A stretch of 36,147 nt of DNA from Aquiflexum sp041749095 (GCF_041749095.1 NZ_JBGTCA010000390.1:1-36147); one strand, 5' to 3'; shown: positions 1 to 8,994, numbered from the stretch's first letter. Notes: a model not told the origin generated them from the letters alone. Made by a program: numbers and translations.

Positions 1-31
1 TGATGGTGACTAAGTCGAAATCGGTGGACAT
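1..31 (-). CDS. Possible N-terminus of a gene leaving the left edge
   Basis: Read on the minus strand from an ATG at 29-31, the frame is open to the window edge and gives MSTDFDLVTI. A further in-frame ATG lies at 44-46. The short beta-strand-like start resembles the beginning of Rossmann-fold flavoproteins such as lipoamide dehydrogenase, but ten residues cannot establish a family. A plus-strand frame is also open from 3 to 119, so the call is weak. From about 47 to 232 I see no gene and no clear repeat. Confidence 0.2.
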   Translation of the reverse strand, partial: MSTDFDLVTI

Positions 32-232
32 CAATTCCGCCTTCATGGCCTTAGAGCGATTGAGAACGGCGAAATGTACTCAAGGAAAAACAAAAAATCC
101 CAATGAAAAGGAGGGGTAGGTAAAGCTTATTGGTTATTTGCTTGTGAAAGGTGTTCATGGTATTTGGGTTTAAATTCAATGTATGATTATCCGTAAGGTA
201 CATGTAAACGTTTTCTGGACAATAAATCAGTC

Positions 233-317
233 GTTCCTACGGAACTTTTGCTTATGCGATCTCATCAAATCCCAGGGTTGAAACCCTGGGCTATTACATC
301 GGTCGCTCCTATGGAGC
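233..317. repeat. Hairpin repeat block A (REP-like)
   Basis: Three short palindromes lie close together. GTTCC-TAC-GGAAC is at 233-245, CCCAGGGTT-GA-AACCCTGGG at 271-290, and GCTCC-TAT-GGAGC at 305-317. The same two hairpin types, a GTCCC/GGGAC-like one and a GGGTTGAAACCC-like one, recur several times at 9302-9588. They look like intergenic hairpin repeats rather than terminators, because none is followed by a T-run. No associated transposase gene is visible in this window. Confidence 0.75.
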
Positions 318-376
318 TAGTATTGAGGTAACTCGCAAGCAACAACTCAATGTCATTCCACTTTATGAAAATGCCA

Positions 377-394
377 ATTTTGAGAACTCAAAAT
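377..394. repeat. Perfect palindrome ATTTTGAG-AA-CTCAAAAT
   Basis: The arms are 8 bp and perfectly complementary, with a 2-nt centre. It lies inside the gene-free left block between the hairpin cluster at 233-317 and the 31-bp palindrome at 471-501. No adjacent gene start makes it an obvious operator, so it is most likely part of the repeat block. Confidence 0.5.
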
Positions 395-470
395 GAGGGG
401 CGAAACTGCCTTTTTTATTTCCGAGTCATTTCCTGATTTTAGTTGACACTTTTTTTCTTAAGACTTTTGA

Positions 471-501
471 GTCCTTCGAGGTTTTAAAAACCTCAAAGGA
501 C
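471..501. repeat. 31-bp palindrome, copy A (GAGGTTTT core)
   Basis: This is a near-perfect inverted repeat with 15-bp arms around a single base. The arms contain GAGGTTTT and AAAACCTC, with one arm mismatch. A second copy with the same core lies at 9173-9203. It sits 46 bp beyond the stop of the gluconokinase/6PGDH gene and could stall transcription there, but no T-run follows on that strand. I read it mainly as a component of a composite intergenic repeat. Confidence 0.8.
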
Positions 502-513
502 ACCCCTTCCTAA

Positions 514-541
514 CATCGGTCATCCGACATCCGTCATCGGA
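514..541. repeat. Heptanucleotide tandem repeat, 4 units
   Basis: Four consecutive 7-bp units CATCGGT, CATCCGA, CATCCGT, CATCGGA, which read NCGGATG on the minus strand. Related heptads in the same 7-bp phase occur at 8995-9147 and 33224-33244. The array ends a few bases before the stop codon of the gluconokinase/6PGDH gene and is non-coding. Confidence 0.8.
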
Positions 542-546
542 CACAA

Positions 547-2445
547 TCAATTTTTCCAATCTGAATGGTAATACGCACCTGTAGGGTCTTCTTTTCTTTG
601 GTAGGTATGTGCGCCGAAGAAATCCCTTTGCGCTTGGATCAAATTGGCGGAGGAGTCTGAGGTAATCCTTCCGAACAGGTAATTTGCCGCTGCGGACATG
701 ACAGGCAAAGCATAGGCATGTTGCAGCCCCAATCCGATGATGTAGGCTAGGTCAAACCTGAGTTCTTTTACTTTGGTTTTGATGGCTTTGGTTTTTAGGA
801 GCGAACTGTTTTCCTTAAACAATCCGGTCATATTTTCCATCAAGGATGAACGGATGATACAGCCATTGGTCCAAATCCTTGATATTTCGCTGAAGTCCAG
901 GTTCCAGTTTTCCTGTTCTGAAACCTGATGCATCAGATTGAATCCTACCTCATGATTGATGATTCTCGTGAGGGTATATGCATTTTTGAGTTTTTCCAAG
1001 AGGATGACCTTATCTTCTGCAAAAGCCCCGAATCTATGGCTGTACAATCCGGCAAGTTCTTCCCGGTCTTCTTTCTGACTGGAAAGCAAGCGGGCAGTCA
1101 CCGCTTCCGATAATGGACTGTAAGGCACATGGTATTTCAATGCCGTGGTCAGGGACCATCCTCCGGTTCCTTTCTGTTCGGCTTTGTCCAGGATCAGATC
1201 AAGGAGAAAGTTTTTGCCCTCTTTGACCGTCAATATTTCCACTGTAATGTCCAATAGGTAGCTTTTCAATCCTTCCGTTCCCCATGATTTCAGGATTTTG
1301 GAAATCTCGGTGTAGGATAGTTTTAGTCCGTATTTCATCAGATGCACCGTTTCGGCCAAGACCTGCATCTCAGCATACTCGATGCTGTTATGGACCATTT
1401 TGATAAAATGGCCGGACCCATCGGGACCGATATAGCTGACACAGGCTTTTCCTGTAGCATCTTTAGCGGCTATTTTTTTTAAATAGGGTGCAATGAAATC
1501 ATAGGCTTCCTTTTTTCCTCCCGGCATCATGGACGGCCCTTTTCTGGCCCCTTCCTCTCCACCGGAAACACCCATGGGTATATAATGAAGCCCTTTGTCG
1601 CTAAGATCTCTGAATCTCCTAGTGGAATCCTCAAAAAATGAATTGCCACCGTCGATGATGATATCGCCATTTTCCAGCATAGGTTCAAGTTGCTGTATCT
1701 GTTGGTCTATTGCCGCCCCTGCCGGGATCATCAACAATATTTTTCTGGGTTTGGCCAGTGAGTCTACAAAATCATCAAGATCATCAAATCCTTTGAGTAA
1801 AGGGAATTCCTGATTGTTGGCTGCAAAAGTGCTTGCGATTTTTTCTTCCTTTTCCGGTACATGTCTGTTATAGACAGCAGTAGGTACGCCGTTTTCTGCC
1901 AGGTTCAGGGCCAGGCTTTTGCCCATTACGCCCATGCCGATAATCCCAAAATGTGATTCGGGTGCATTTATTTCATCTATTTGCATAACTTCTTCTAACA
2001 ATTTTTCAGGTGCCTTGGAGACATCAAGGTGAAACCCATAATCCGGTTCTTCCCATGTTTCCAGTTGGGAATCCAAGAGCCCCGGCTTCATGTAATGGCC
2101 TTCTCTGTTGTTCATTCTTTCGTGGAGCAATTCTTTACTACCTTTCAGGTGAAGCCAGATTATTTTGGGGACAACCTGCAGGGTTTCCCTGTAATTTTCC
2201 CGTAGGGCCGAACAGGCAAGGATACCACCTCCTGAACTTTCCCATTGTAGCATACTGTCAGCGAGATGTTCCAGCCATGGAAGCCGGTCCTGATCTGTAA
2301 GGGGGATTCCCATGCTCATCTTTTGGATATTGGCCGGGGGATGAAAATCATCCGCATCGAAAAAAGGCAGCCTGAGTTTTTTGGCCAATAGGGAGCCTAA
2401 AGTAGTCTTTCCGCTTCCCGAAACTCCTGTAACAATAATTATCAT
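547..2445 (-). CDS. Gluconokinase / 6-phosphogluconate dehydrogenase fusion
   Basis: Two complete enzymes lie in one 632-residue chain. Residues 1 to about 158 are a GntK-type gluconokinase with Walker A GVSGSGKTT at 7-15 and the family motifs DADDFHPPAN (30-39), KMSMGIPL and DRLPWL. Residues about 165-632 are a full-length 6-phosphogluconate dehydrogenase with the NADP site GMGVMG (170-175), IIDGGNS (263-269), VSGGEEGAR (293-301) and the catalytic FIKMVHN segment with Lys349. The expected joint activity is gluconate to 6-phosphogluconate to ribulose-5-phosphate, producing NADPH in the cytoplasm. The dehydrogenase half is about 467 residues, the usual length for the stand-alone enzyme, so neither half is truncated. 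No zwf or pgl gene is nearby. The next gene is divergent, 51 bp from this start. The domain calls are firm; the coupled function is inferred. Confidence 0.95.
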   Translation of the reverse strand: MIIIVTGVSGSGKTTLGSLLAKKLRLPFFDADDFHPPANIQKMSMGIPLTDQDRLPWLEHLADSMLQWESSGGGILACSALRENYRETLQVVPKIIWLHLKGSKELLHERMNNREGHYMKPGLLDSQLETWEEPDYGFHLDVSKAPEKLLEEVMQIDEINAPESHFGIIGMGVMGKSLALNLAENGVPTAVYNRHVPEKEEKIASTFAANNQEFPLLKGFDDLDDFVDSLAKPRKILLMIPAGAAIDQQIQQLEPMLENGDIIIDGGNSFFEDSTRRFRDLSDKGLHYIPMGVSGGEEGARKGPSMMPGGKKEAYDFIAPYLKKIAAKDATGKACVSYIGPDGSGHFIKMVHNSIEYAEMQVLAETVHLMKYGLKLSYTEISKILKSWGTEGLKSYLLDITVEILTVKEGKNFLLDLILDKAEQKGTGGWSLTTALKYHVPYSPLSEAVTARLLSSQKEDREELAGLYSHRFGAFAEDKVILLEKLKNAYTLTRIINHEVGFNLMHQVSEQENWNLDFSEISRIWTNGCIIRSSLMENMTGLFKENSSLLKTKAIKTKVKELRFDLAYIIGLGLQHAYALPVMSAAANYLFGRITSDSSANLIQAQRDFFGAHTYQRKEDPTGAYYHSDWKN

Positions 2446-2496
2446 AGCCGAATTTAGTAAAATTAATTATTTTCACCATGATAAGATGAAGTACAC

Positions 2497-3954
2497 ATGA
2501 TAGCTACCAATGAATTCAGTACAGACCGTTTTTATTCCAAGAAAGTTGGGGACCTTCATTTTAGAAATCTGAGGGTCTGTCCACCGGAAACGCCTATTTT
2601 TCAAGTTGCCCAAATCATGGCAAAGGAAAAAGTATCCATTTTCTTTATAGCACATTCCGAAAAGGAAATTTTGGGATTTGTCACTGACATTACGTTGCGG
2701 GATAAAGTTGTGGCCAACAGGCTTTCCTTTGAAACTCCTGTTGGTGAAATTATAGATAAAAACATCATTTTTATCCAAAAAGAGGCTTTTTTATATGAAG
2801 CATTGTTGATGATGTTCCAGACCAAAACAAGATACCTGTTGGTGCGGGACCATGGTCAATATGTGGGTTGGATCAGTAGAAACAAGATCCTTTCAGAACA
2901 ATCCCAAGGGCCCTTTATTTTTATCCAAGCTGTCAGACAGGCCATGGACAAAGATGAGTTGAAGGAAAAGTGGGCCATGGTACCGGGAATCATCCACCAA
3001 CTTGTGGCCAAGGGGCTGAAAGCACAGATCATCAATCAGATCATTACAGCGGTCACCGACACCATTGCTTTGAGGATCATAGAAAATACCATCCGGCAGA
3101 TCGGCCCTCCTCCTGCAAAGTTTGTTTTTTTTGTCCTTGGCAGTGAAGGCAGGGCTGAACAGACGCTCAAAACCGATCAGGACAATGCCATTATCTATGA
3201 AGATAAGGCCAATGAGCAAAGGGAGATGGTCAGGGAATATTTTTTGGATTTTGCGGAAAGGGTTTCGGCAGATCTTGACCATGTCGGTATCGTATTCTGT
3301 ACAGGTGGATTTATGGCCAAAAACCCCAAATGGACCCATTCTCTTTCCCATTGGAAAAGGAATTATGAAACATGGATACAGGAGTCCACCCAAGAGACGG
3401 TGATGAAATATTCCACTTTCTTTGATTGCAGGGCCATCTATGGTGAATTTGGCTTATTGGAGGAATTAAAGGAGTTTATGGATCAGCAATTGGAGAATCC
3501 GCCTGAACGCTTTTTTGTAAATATGGGTGCCAATGCCCTTTTGTATGAGGCGCCTTTGACATTTTTCAAAAATATCAGAACCTTTAAGATTGACGGGGAA
3601 AAACATTTCAACATCAAAAAGGCCATGACGCCCTTTGTGGATTTGGCAAGGCTATTTTCTTTGAAACACCGGATTTTTGAAACGAACACAGGGAATAGGA
3701 TTGAAGGTTTAAGGAAAAAGGGGGTATTTTCTGACAATGAGGCGACAGAACTGTACCATGCTTATTATTACCTGATGACTTTGAGATTGGAAAAGCAATC
3801 CCTGCAAATGATCGATAAAGCAGAAGAACCCAAGAATTTTGTAAGCATCAGCCAACTGACCAAAGTACAAATGGCGACCTTGGTAGAAATATTTAAGGTG
3901 ATCAAAGAATTTCAGTTGAAAATTAAAATAGAATTTACCAAGAATATATTTTAA
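2497..3954 (+). CDS. CBS-pair and DUF294 nucleotidyltransferase-like protein
   Basis: A 485-residue cytoplasmic protein. Residues about 16-135 form a pair of CBS domains, which usually sense adenine nucleotides. A DUF294-type, GlnD-like nucleotidyltransferase domain follows, with GSEGRAEQTLKTDQDN at 215-230 and likely metal-binding Asp227 and Asp229. A helical DUF294 C-terminal domain fills the rest. Many relatives carry an N-terminal cyclic-nucleotide-binding domain and are about 620 residues long; that domain is absent here, and the upstream DNA belongs to the divergent fusion gene. By family analogy it may transfer nucleotidyl groups to a regulatory target, but the substrate is unknown. 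The start is the first ATG with conserved sequence after it; there is no clear ribosome binding site. Confidence 0.88.
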   Translation: MIATNEFSTDRFYSKKVGDLHFRNLRVCPPETPIFQVAQIMAKEKVSIFFIAHSEKEILGFVTDITLRDKVVANRLSFETPVGEIIDKNIIFIQKEAFLYEALLMMFQTKTRYLLVRDHGQYVGWISRNKILSEQSQGPFIFIQAVRQAMDKDELKEKWAMVPGIIHQLVAKGLKAQIINQIITAVTDTIALRIIENTIRQIGPPPAKFVFFVLGSEGRAEQTLKTDQDNAIIYEDKANEQREMVREYFLDFAERVSADLDHVGIVFCTGGFMAKNPKWTHSLSHWKRNYETWIQESTQETVMKYSTFFDCRAIYGEFGLLEELKEFMDQQLENPPERFFVNMGANALLYEAPLTFFKNIRTFKIDGEKHFNIKKAMTPFVDLARLFSLKHRIFETNTGNRIEGLRKKGVFSDNEATELYHAYYYLMTLRLEKQSLQMIDKAEEPKNFVSISQLTKVQMATLVEIFKVIKEFQLKIKIEFTKNIF

Positions 3955-4140
3955 CGAATAGAAAATATCTTTTTTAATTTTTTTATAAAAGTCTATGATT
4001 TAAAACAAAAGTTTTTTTATTTTGTAAAAAAAAATAAACATGAAATCCTTTTTATTTCGTGATTGCATTTAGGGAAAATTAGATGATTTCGCAATGGTTT
4101 TATTTTATTTTACTTCAATATTACCAAATTATTACCTGAG

Positions 4141-4157
4141 TTTATTAATTTAATAAA
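4141..4157. promoter_or_regulatory. AT-rich palindrome upstream of the nagB-like gene
   Basis: TTTATTA-ATT-TAATAAA is a perfect 7-bp inverted repeat. It lies in the very AT-rich 266-bp gap (3955-4220) between the DUF294 gene and the NagB-LmbE gene, about 63 bp before the start codon. It could be an operator, but in sequence this AT-rich such palindromes occur by chance. I could not find a convincing TAnnTTTG box in the gap. Confidence 0.25.
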
Positions 4158-4220
4158 TCAGTTTTAGGGTTTACCTTAACCTGAAACAATTAACATTGTC
4201 CACAAACAAAAACTCAAAAT

Positions 4221-6548
4221 ATGCTTAGCAATTATCCGCTTTCCGAAGTAGAAAAAGCATTCCTCAAAGAATCAGGTGTCGGGAAAATCAGCACCTTGAT
4301 TCCTTATCTCACAGTCGATAATTTTCCCAAATTGGGATTGATCACCGCGTGTAGGTTTTTGGAATGGGCTTCCGAAAATCCAAATGGAGTCATCAGTCTA
4401 CCTACCGGTAAAACCCCGGAGTTTTTTATCAAATGGACCCAATTTCTTTTGGAAAACTGGGACAGTAAGAAAGGTAAAGAGGTGCGGGAGAAATACGGAC
4501 TTTCTTCCGCTAAAAAGCCGGTGTTGAAAGATCTGACTTTTGTACAGATAGATGAATTTTATCCGATTTCTTCCAAGCAGAAAAACAGTTTTTATGATTA
4601 CGTCACTAAATTTTATCTTGAAGGATTTGGTCTCAATAAAGAAAAGGCGATTTTGATCAATTCTGATGAGATTCCTTTGGCTGATGGAAAGCATTTCAAA
4701 GAAGTTTTCCCTGATCTAAAGGTGGATCTATCTTTAAGATTTAGAGAGCCTGTAAACAGCCTGGAGAAGATCCAGCAAAAATCCATTTACATGATCGATC
4801 ATTGGTGCGGTCAATATGAGCAAAAAATCAGAGATGTAGGCGGGATTGGCTTTTTCTTGGGAGGTATAGGCCCTGATGGGCATATTGCCTTCAATACCAG
4901 AGGTTCCCATTTGTTTTCCACCACAAGGCTGACTGATACCAATTTTGAAACCCAGGCAGTAGCAGCGGGGGATCTGGGTGGAATAGAAGTGTCTTCCAAT
5001 AGATTGGTGATTACCATTGGTCTGGATACCATCGTGCATAATCCTGATGCAGTCGGTATCATCATTGCGGCAGGTGAAGCCAAAGCGCAGATAGTCAAGG
5101 ATTCTTTGGAAACACCGCTTGACAATGTTTATCCGGCCACTGTTTTGCAGAAATTGAAAAACGGACGATTCTATCTTACCAAAGGTGCTGCCGTAAGGTT
5201 GACGGATTCTGTGGATGCTTATTACAGTCAGGGAGAATGGACTTGGGAAAAAACAGAAAGGTCCATTTTGGAATTATGTAAAAAACTTAAAAAATACGGG
5301 CATAGACTTAAAATAGAAGATCTCAAAGCAGATCAATATACCTCCATGATCCCCAACTTGTCTGAAGATACTGTCAATCAGGTAATGGCAAGTGCGGTTG
5401 AAAAAATCAACAGGGGGACTACCCAGGAAAAAAACCAGGTTTTGTTGCACACCGGCCCGCATCATGACGATATCTCATTGGGAATCCTGCCGCATGTCAC
5501 CAATCAGCTTCAGGAAAACAGCAACGAGGCCCATTTTTCGGTGTTGACTTCAGGGTTTACAGCAGTGACCAATACCTTTGTGATTGACACCTTGTTGCTC
5601 ACCAAAAAGCTGTTGGATGAAGGGGAAATTCAGATGGTCCATTATGAGGATTTCTTTGAGGTAGGCTACAAATTGAAAACGGATAAGGATGTATATCATT
5701 TTTTGACAAAAGTTGCATCTGAGGATCCTGACCAAAGGATGCGGGGATTGTGCCATCGAGTGGTCAGGGCAGTAGTGGAAATTTTTGAAGTCAAATCCAA
5801 GCAAAAGCTCAGGGAGACGATAAATGACATCATCAGTATTTTGAAAAACTCCTATGATGGAGAAAAAAACCCTTCCAAAATTCAGAAACTCAAAGGTATG
5901 ATCAGGGAGTTTGAGGAAGAGTTGGTTTGGGCACACTTTGGTGTTCAGGTGAAAAACGTGCACCATTTGAGGTTGGGCTTCTATACCGGAGATATATTTA
6001 CCGAACAGCCTGACAAAAAACGTGATGTGATTCCTATTTTGGAAATGTTCAAGAAAATTAACCCTACAAAAATAAGCTTAACACTTGACCCCGAAGGCTC
6101 GGGGCCGGATACACACTACAAAGTACTTCAGGCAACCGCAGAGGCGGTGCGGCAATGGGGTGAGGAAAAAGACCTCAGTAAATTAAGGATAATCGGCTAT
6201 AGAAATGTCTGGTTCAAATTTGAGCCGCATGAGGCAAATGTGATTGTCCCTGTTTCCTTGGGAGATATGTCCGTAATGGAAGATTCATTCGCCAATTGCT
6301 ACCTGAGTCAGGTAAATGCCTCTTTCCCAAGTTACAGCCACAATGGAAAATTCAGTATCGTTGCCAAAAGAATCTGGGTGGGACAATTAAATGACATCCA
6401 ACTCTTATTGGGTAAGAATTATTTCTATCAACATGAAACTGCAAAAGTCAGGTCAAGTCATGGATTGATCTTTTTCAAGGACATGAATGTGGAGGAATTT
6501 CTTGCCCATGCCAGAGAACTGGAAAAATCCATTGAAGGAATGTTATAA
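4221..6548 (+). CDS. NagB-like glucosamine-6-phosphate deaminase fused to a PIG-L/LmbE domain
   Basis: A 775-residue two-domain protein. Residues about 1-360 match glucosamine-6-phosphate deaminase: SLPTGKTP (59-66) phosphate loop, DEFYPI with Asp111, and GGIGPDGHIAFN (214-225) including the active-site Asp-Gly-His. Residues about 400-770 are a PIG-L/LmbE-type deacetylase domain with the metal motif TGPHHDD (411-417) and a later DPEGSGPDTHYKV segment. Similar NagB-like proteins with this extension are known in Bacteroides. A plausible role is amino-sugar phosphate catabolism, deacetylating and deaminating to fructose-6-phosphate, but which substrate the second domain uses is not known. A ROK kinase follows closely on the same strand, which fits sugar use. 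Confidence 0.9.
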   Translation: MLSNYPLSEVEKAFLKESGVGKISTLIPYLTVDNFPKLGLITACRFLEWASENPNGVISLPTGKTPEFFIKWTQFLLENWDSKKGKEVREKYGLSSAKKPVLKDLTFVQIDEFYPISSKQKNSFYDYVTKFYLEGFGLNKEKAILINSDEIPLADGKHFKEVFPDLKVDLSLRFREPVNSLEKIQQKSIYMIDHWCGQYEQKIRDVGGIGFFLGGIGPDGHIAFNTRGSHLFSTTRLTDTNFETQAVAAGDLGGIEVSSNRLVITIGLDTIVHNPDAVGIIIAAGEAKAQIVKDSLETPLDNVYPATVLQKLKNGRFYLTKGAAVRLTDSVDAYYSQGEWTWEKTERSILELCKKLKKYGHRLKIEDLKADQYTSMIPNLSEDTVNQVMASAVEKINRGTTQEKNQVLLHTGPHHDDISLGILPHVTNQLQENSNEAHFSVLTSGFTAVTNTFVIDTLLLTKKLLDEGEIQMVHYEDFFEVGYKLKTDKDVYHFLTKVASEDPDQRMRGLCHRVVRAVVEIFEVKSKQKLRETINDIISILKNSYDGEKNPSKIQKLKGMIREFEEELVWAHFGVQVKNVHHLRLGFYTGDIFTEQPDKKRDVIPILEMFKKINPTKISLTLDPEGSGPDTHYKVLQATAEAVRQWGEEKDLSKLRIIGYRNVWFKFEPHEANVIVPVSLGDMSVMEDSFANCYLSQVNASFPSYSHNGKFSIVAKRIWVGQLNDIQLLLGKNYFYQHETAKVRSSHGLIFFKDMNVEEFLAHARELEKSIEGML

Positions 6549-6634
6549 ATTGCGCTCCCAAACCAGCACAGGGAAAAAGGAGAATGATTCTTCATTCTTC
6601 TTTTTCTATTGAAAAACCTTTAAGATCTATTTGT

Positions 6635-7519
6635 ATGCTAAAAACCGAAAAACCTATTCTTGGATTAGATATTGGAGGTACCAATATTAAGGCAGGTGTA
6701 CTTGTTGTATCAGATCTGGTGGATATCAGAACAATCTCTACGCCTTCCCGTGAAAGTCAGGAATCAATTCTGGAAACCATTGCAGATCTGATTTCTTCTT
6801 ATGTTCACCATGATTTTTTTGCCATAGGAATAGGTATCCCCGGCTTGATTGATACAGACAACGGAGTAGTTCTTAACTTGGAAAATATACCATCATTTAG
6901 AAGGGTTCATCTTCGGGAGTTTCTGGAAACAAGGTTTGCCAAACCTGTTTATATCAACAACGACGCTAATTGTTTTGCTTTGGGGGAATATAAATTCGGA
7001 GAAGCCCAAGTGTACCAACATGTAGTTGGAATAACGCTGGGAACAGGACTTGGCGCAGGGATTATCGTCAATGGACACCTTTATTGCGGGTTTAACTGTG
7101 CAGCAGGAGAATGGTGTTCGGCCCCATACCTTGACCAGGATTTTGAATTTTATTGCAGCAGCAAGTTTTTTCATTCTAAATTCAATGCAAAGGCAAAATC
7201 ACTTTCAAAAAAAGCTGCCCGGGGAGATAAAATGGCGCTGGAGGCTTATAAGGAATACGGCCATCATTTGGGTGAGTTGATCAAAAACATCTTATATACA
7301 CTGGCTCCACAGGCGATAGTATTGGGCGGATCGATCAGAAAGGCATATCCGTTTTTTAAAGAAAGTATGGAGGCCAATATTGCAACATTCAAATACCCTT
7401 CCATTAGCGCAAATCTTAAAATTCTGATTTCAGATTTGGACGAAACAGCCATTCACGGGGCTGTTGCACTTGTGGATGAATACGCTGTACCGGTGGATAC
7501 TGTCAGTAATCCAAGCTAA
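6635..7519 (+). CDS. ROK-family sugar kinase (glucokinase-like)
   Basis: A 294-residue cytoplasmic sugar kinase with the ROK phosphate motif LDIGGTNIKAG at residues 11-21 and the catalytic segment NNDANCFALGE, whose Asp is the likely base. The family's usual CxCGxxGC zinc motif is not present; the matching region has scattered cysteines instead. I chose the ATG at 6635 because family members begin a few residues before the DIGGT motif. An in-frame ATG at 6584 would add 17 unconserved residues. The gene follows the NagB-LmbE gene by 86 bp and probably shares its transcript, so glucosamine, N-acetylglucosamine or glucose is a likely substrate; the exact sugar cannot be read from sequence. Confidence 0.88.
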   Translation: MLKTEKPILGLDIGGTNIKAGVLVVSDLVDIRTISTPSRESQESILETIADLISSYVHHDFFAIGIGIPGLIDTDNGVVLNLENIPSFRRVHLREFLETRFAKPVYINNDANCFALGEYKFGEAQVYQHVVGITLGTGLGAGIIVNGHLYCGFNCAAGEWCSAPYLDQDFEFYCSSKFFHSKFNAKAKSLSKKAARGDKMALEAYKEYGHHLGELIKNILYTLAPQAIVLGGSIRKAYPFFKESMEANIATFKYPSISANLKILISDLDETAIHGAVALVDEYAVPVDTVSNPS

Positions 7520-7593
7520 TCCCCAATTTCCTTTTAGTTCAAAATATTATTTGGAATGGGTAGTTAATTTCCCGTCAGGTATTAAAATATTCG

Positions 7594-7601
7594 TAACTTT
7601 C
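7594..7601 (+). promoter_or_regulatory. Weak candidate -7 box for the cystathionine beta-synthase gene
   Basis: TAACTTTC matches the Bacteroidota -7 consensus TAnnTTTG at all but the last base. It lies 21 bp before the ATG at 7623. A TTT at 7568-7570 could form part of a -33 element with about 23 nt between. The match is imperfect and untested. Confidence 0.18.
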
Positions 7602-7622
7602 GGCCAATAGAACCCGAATATT

Positions 7623-8990
7623 ATGATATATAATTCCATTATAGAGACCATAGGAAATACACCGATGGTCAGACTCAACAAACTGAACAAAGGTATAAAA
7701 GGTGAGATTCTGGTGAAAGTTGAGTATTTCAACCCAGGCAACTCAATGAAAGACCGTATGGCCATCAAAATGGTAGAAGATGCCGAGGAGTCCGGAATGC
7801 TCAGACCGGGAGGTACCATCATTGAAGGAACAAGTGGAAATACCGGAATGGGCTTGGCTTTGGCTGCCATTGCCAAAGGCTACAGATGTATTTTTACCAT
7901 GGCTGATAAACAGTCTAAAGAGAAAATCGACATACTCAAGGCAGTAGGAGCTGAGGTTATTGTTTGTCCTACCAATGTTGCTTCTGATGATCCAAGATCC
8001 TATTATTCTGTGGCCAGAAAGCTCAACAACGATATTCCCAATTCCTTTTATCCAAATCAGTACGATAACCTTTCAAACTCCCTGGCCCATTATGAAACGA
8101 CAGGACCTGAAATCTGGAACGACACTGATGGGAAAATCACCCATTATGCAGCGGGTGTGGGAACAGGAGGTTCTATGTGCGGGGCAGCCAAATATCTTAA
8201 AGAACAAAATCCTGATATCATCACCGTAGGCATTGACACCTATGGATCTGTTTTCAAAAAATACAAAGAGACAGGCATATTTGATGAAAATGAAATATAC
8301 CCATACCTGACTGAAGGTATCGGTGAAGATATATTGCCTAAAAATGTTGACTTTTCGGTGATAGACCATATTATCAAAGTTACCGATAAAGATGCCGCTG
8401 TGATGACTAGAAGGCTTTCCAAAGAAGAGGGACTATTTGTTGGTTGGTCCTGCGGGTCGGCTGTTCACGGAGCCTTGGAATACGCAAAAGAAAATCTGAA
8501 AGACGGTGACAGGATGGTAATCATCCTTCCTGACCATGGCACCCGTTACCTCGGCAAGATTTACAATGATGATTGGATGAGAAACCATGGTTTTTTGGAA
8601 GACAAGACTTTTGGAACAGCGAGGGATATCATCAGCTCGCGAAATGGCAACTATCAATTGCTGGTTTCTCAGAAGACTGATAAAGTAAAAGACACCATCC
8701 ATTTAATGAACAGCAAAAGTGTTTCCCAGATTCCGGTAATGGAAGATGGGCATGTGGTCGGAAGCATCACGGACAGCAAGCTCCTTTCAAAAATCATCGA
8801 AAACCCTGAACTGAAAGATGCATCTGTAGCAGATGTAATGGAGGATTCCATGAAATTCGTGGCCTTGGACAGCACCTTGGATGTATTGTCATCCATGCTG
8901 GACAAGGAAAAGGCAGTCCTAGTCCGCGATGACAACCATCAGGTGCATATTGTGACCAAGCATGATATTTTGGAGGCGATGACGAGGTAG
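7623..8990 (+). CDS. Cystathionine beta-synthase, PLP enzyme with C-terminal CBS pair
   Basis: A 455-residue cytosolic enzyme of the fold-type II PLP family. The PLP lysine is in NPGNSMKDR (Lys43), and the phosphate-binding SGNTG loop is at 71-75. Residues about 335-455 form two CBS domains, the regulatory arrangement of cystathionine beta-synthase; plain O-acetylserine sulfhydrylases end without them. The expected reaction condenses serine and homocysteine to cystathionine in transsulfuration. Related O-acetylserine or O-phosphoserine sulfhydrylase activity cannot be excluded. The gene has its own 103-bp upstream gap and is followed by the large repeat block, so it is probably monocistronic or the end of its unit. 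Confidence 0.92.
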   Translation: MIYNSIIETIGNTPMVRLNKLNKGIKGEILVKVEYFNPGNSMKDRMAIKMVEDAEESGMLRPGGTIIEGTSGNTGMGLALAAIAKGYRCIFTMADKQSKEKIDILKAVGAEVIVCPTNVASDDPRSYYSVARKLNNDIPNSFYPNQYDNLSNSLAHYETTGPEIWNDTDGKITHYAAGVGTGGSMCGAAKYLKEQNPDIITVGIDTYGSVFKKYKETGIFDENEIYPYLTEGIGEDILPKNVDFSVIDHIIKVTDKDAAVMTRRLSKEEGLFVGWSCGSAVHGALEYAKENLKDGDRMVIILPDHGTRYLGKIYNDDWMRNHGFLEDKTFGTARDIISSRNGNYQLLVSQKTDKVKDTIHLMNSKSVSQIPVMEDGHVVGSITDSKLLSKIIENPELKDASVADVMEDSMKFVALDSTLDVLSSMLDKEKAVLVRDDNHQVHIVTKHDILEAMTR

Positions 8991-8994
8991 TGGT

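Noticed and set aside
471..501. Ordinary intrinsic terminator of the gluconokinase/6PGDH gene
   Set aside because: No T-run follows on the minus strand, and the same palindrome with the same flanks recurs at 9173-9203, so a repeat is the better reading.
2893..3393. 166-codon minus-strand frame inside the DUF294 gene
   Set aside because: Antisense shadow of the nucleotidyltransferase motif region.
6584..6634. Upstream start for the ROK kinase
   Set aside because: The added 17 residues are not family-like; ROK proteins begin just before the DIGGT motif, as from 6635.
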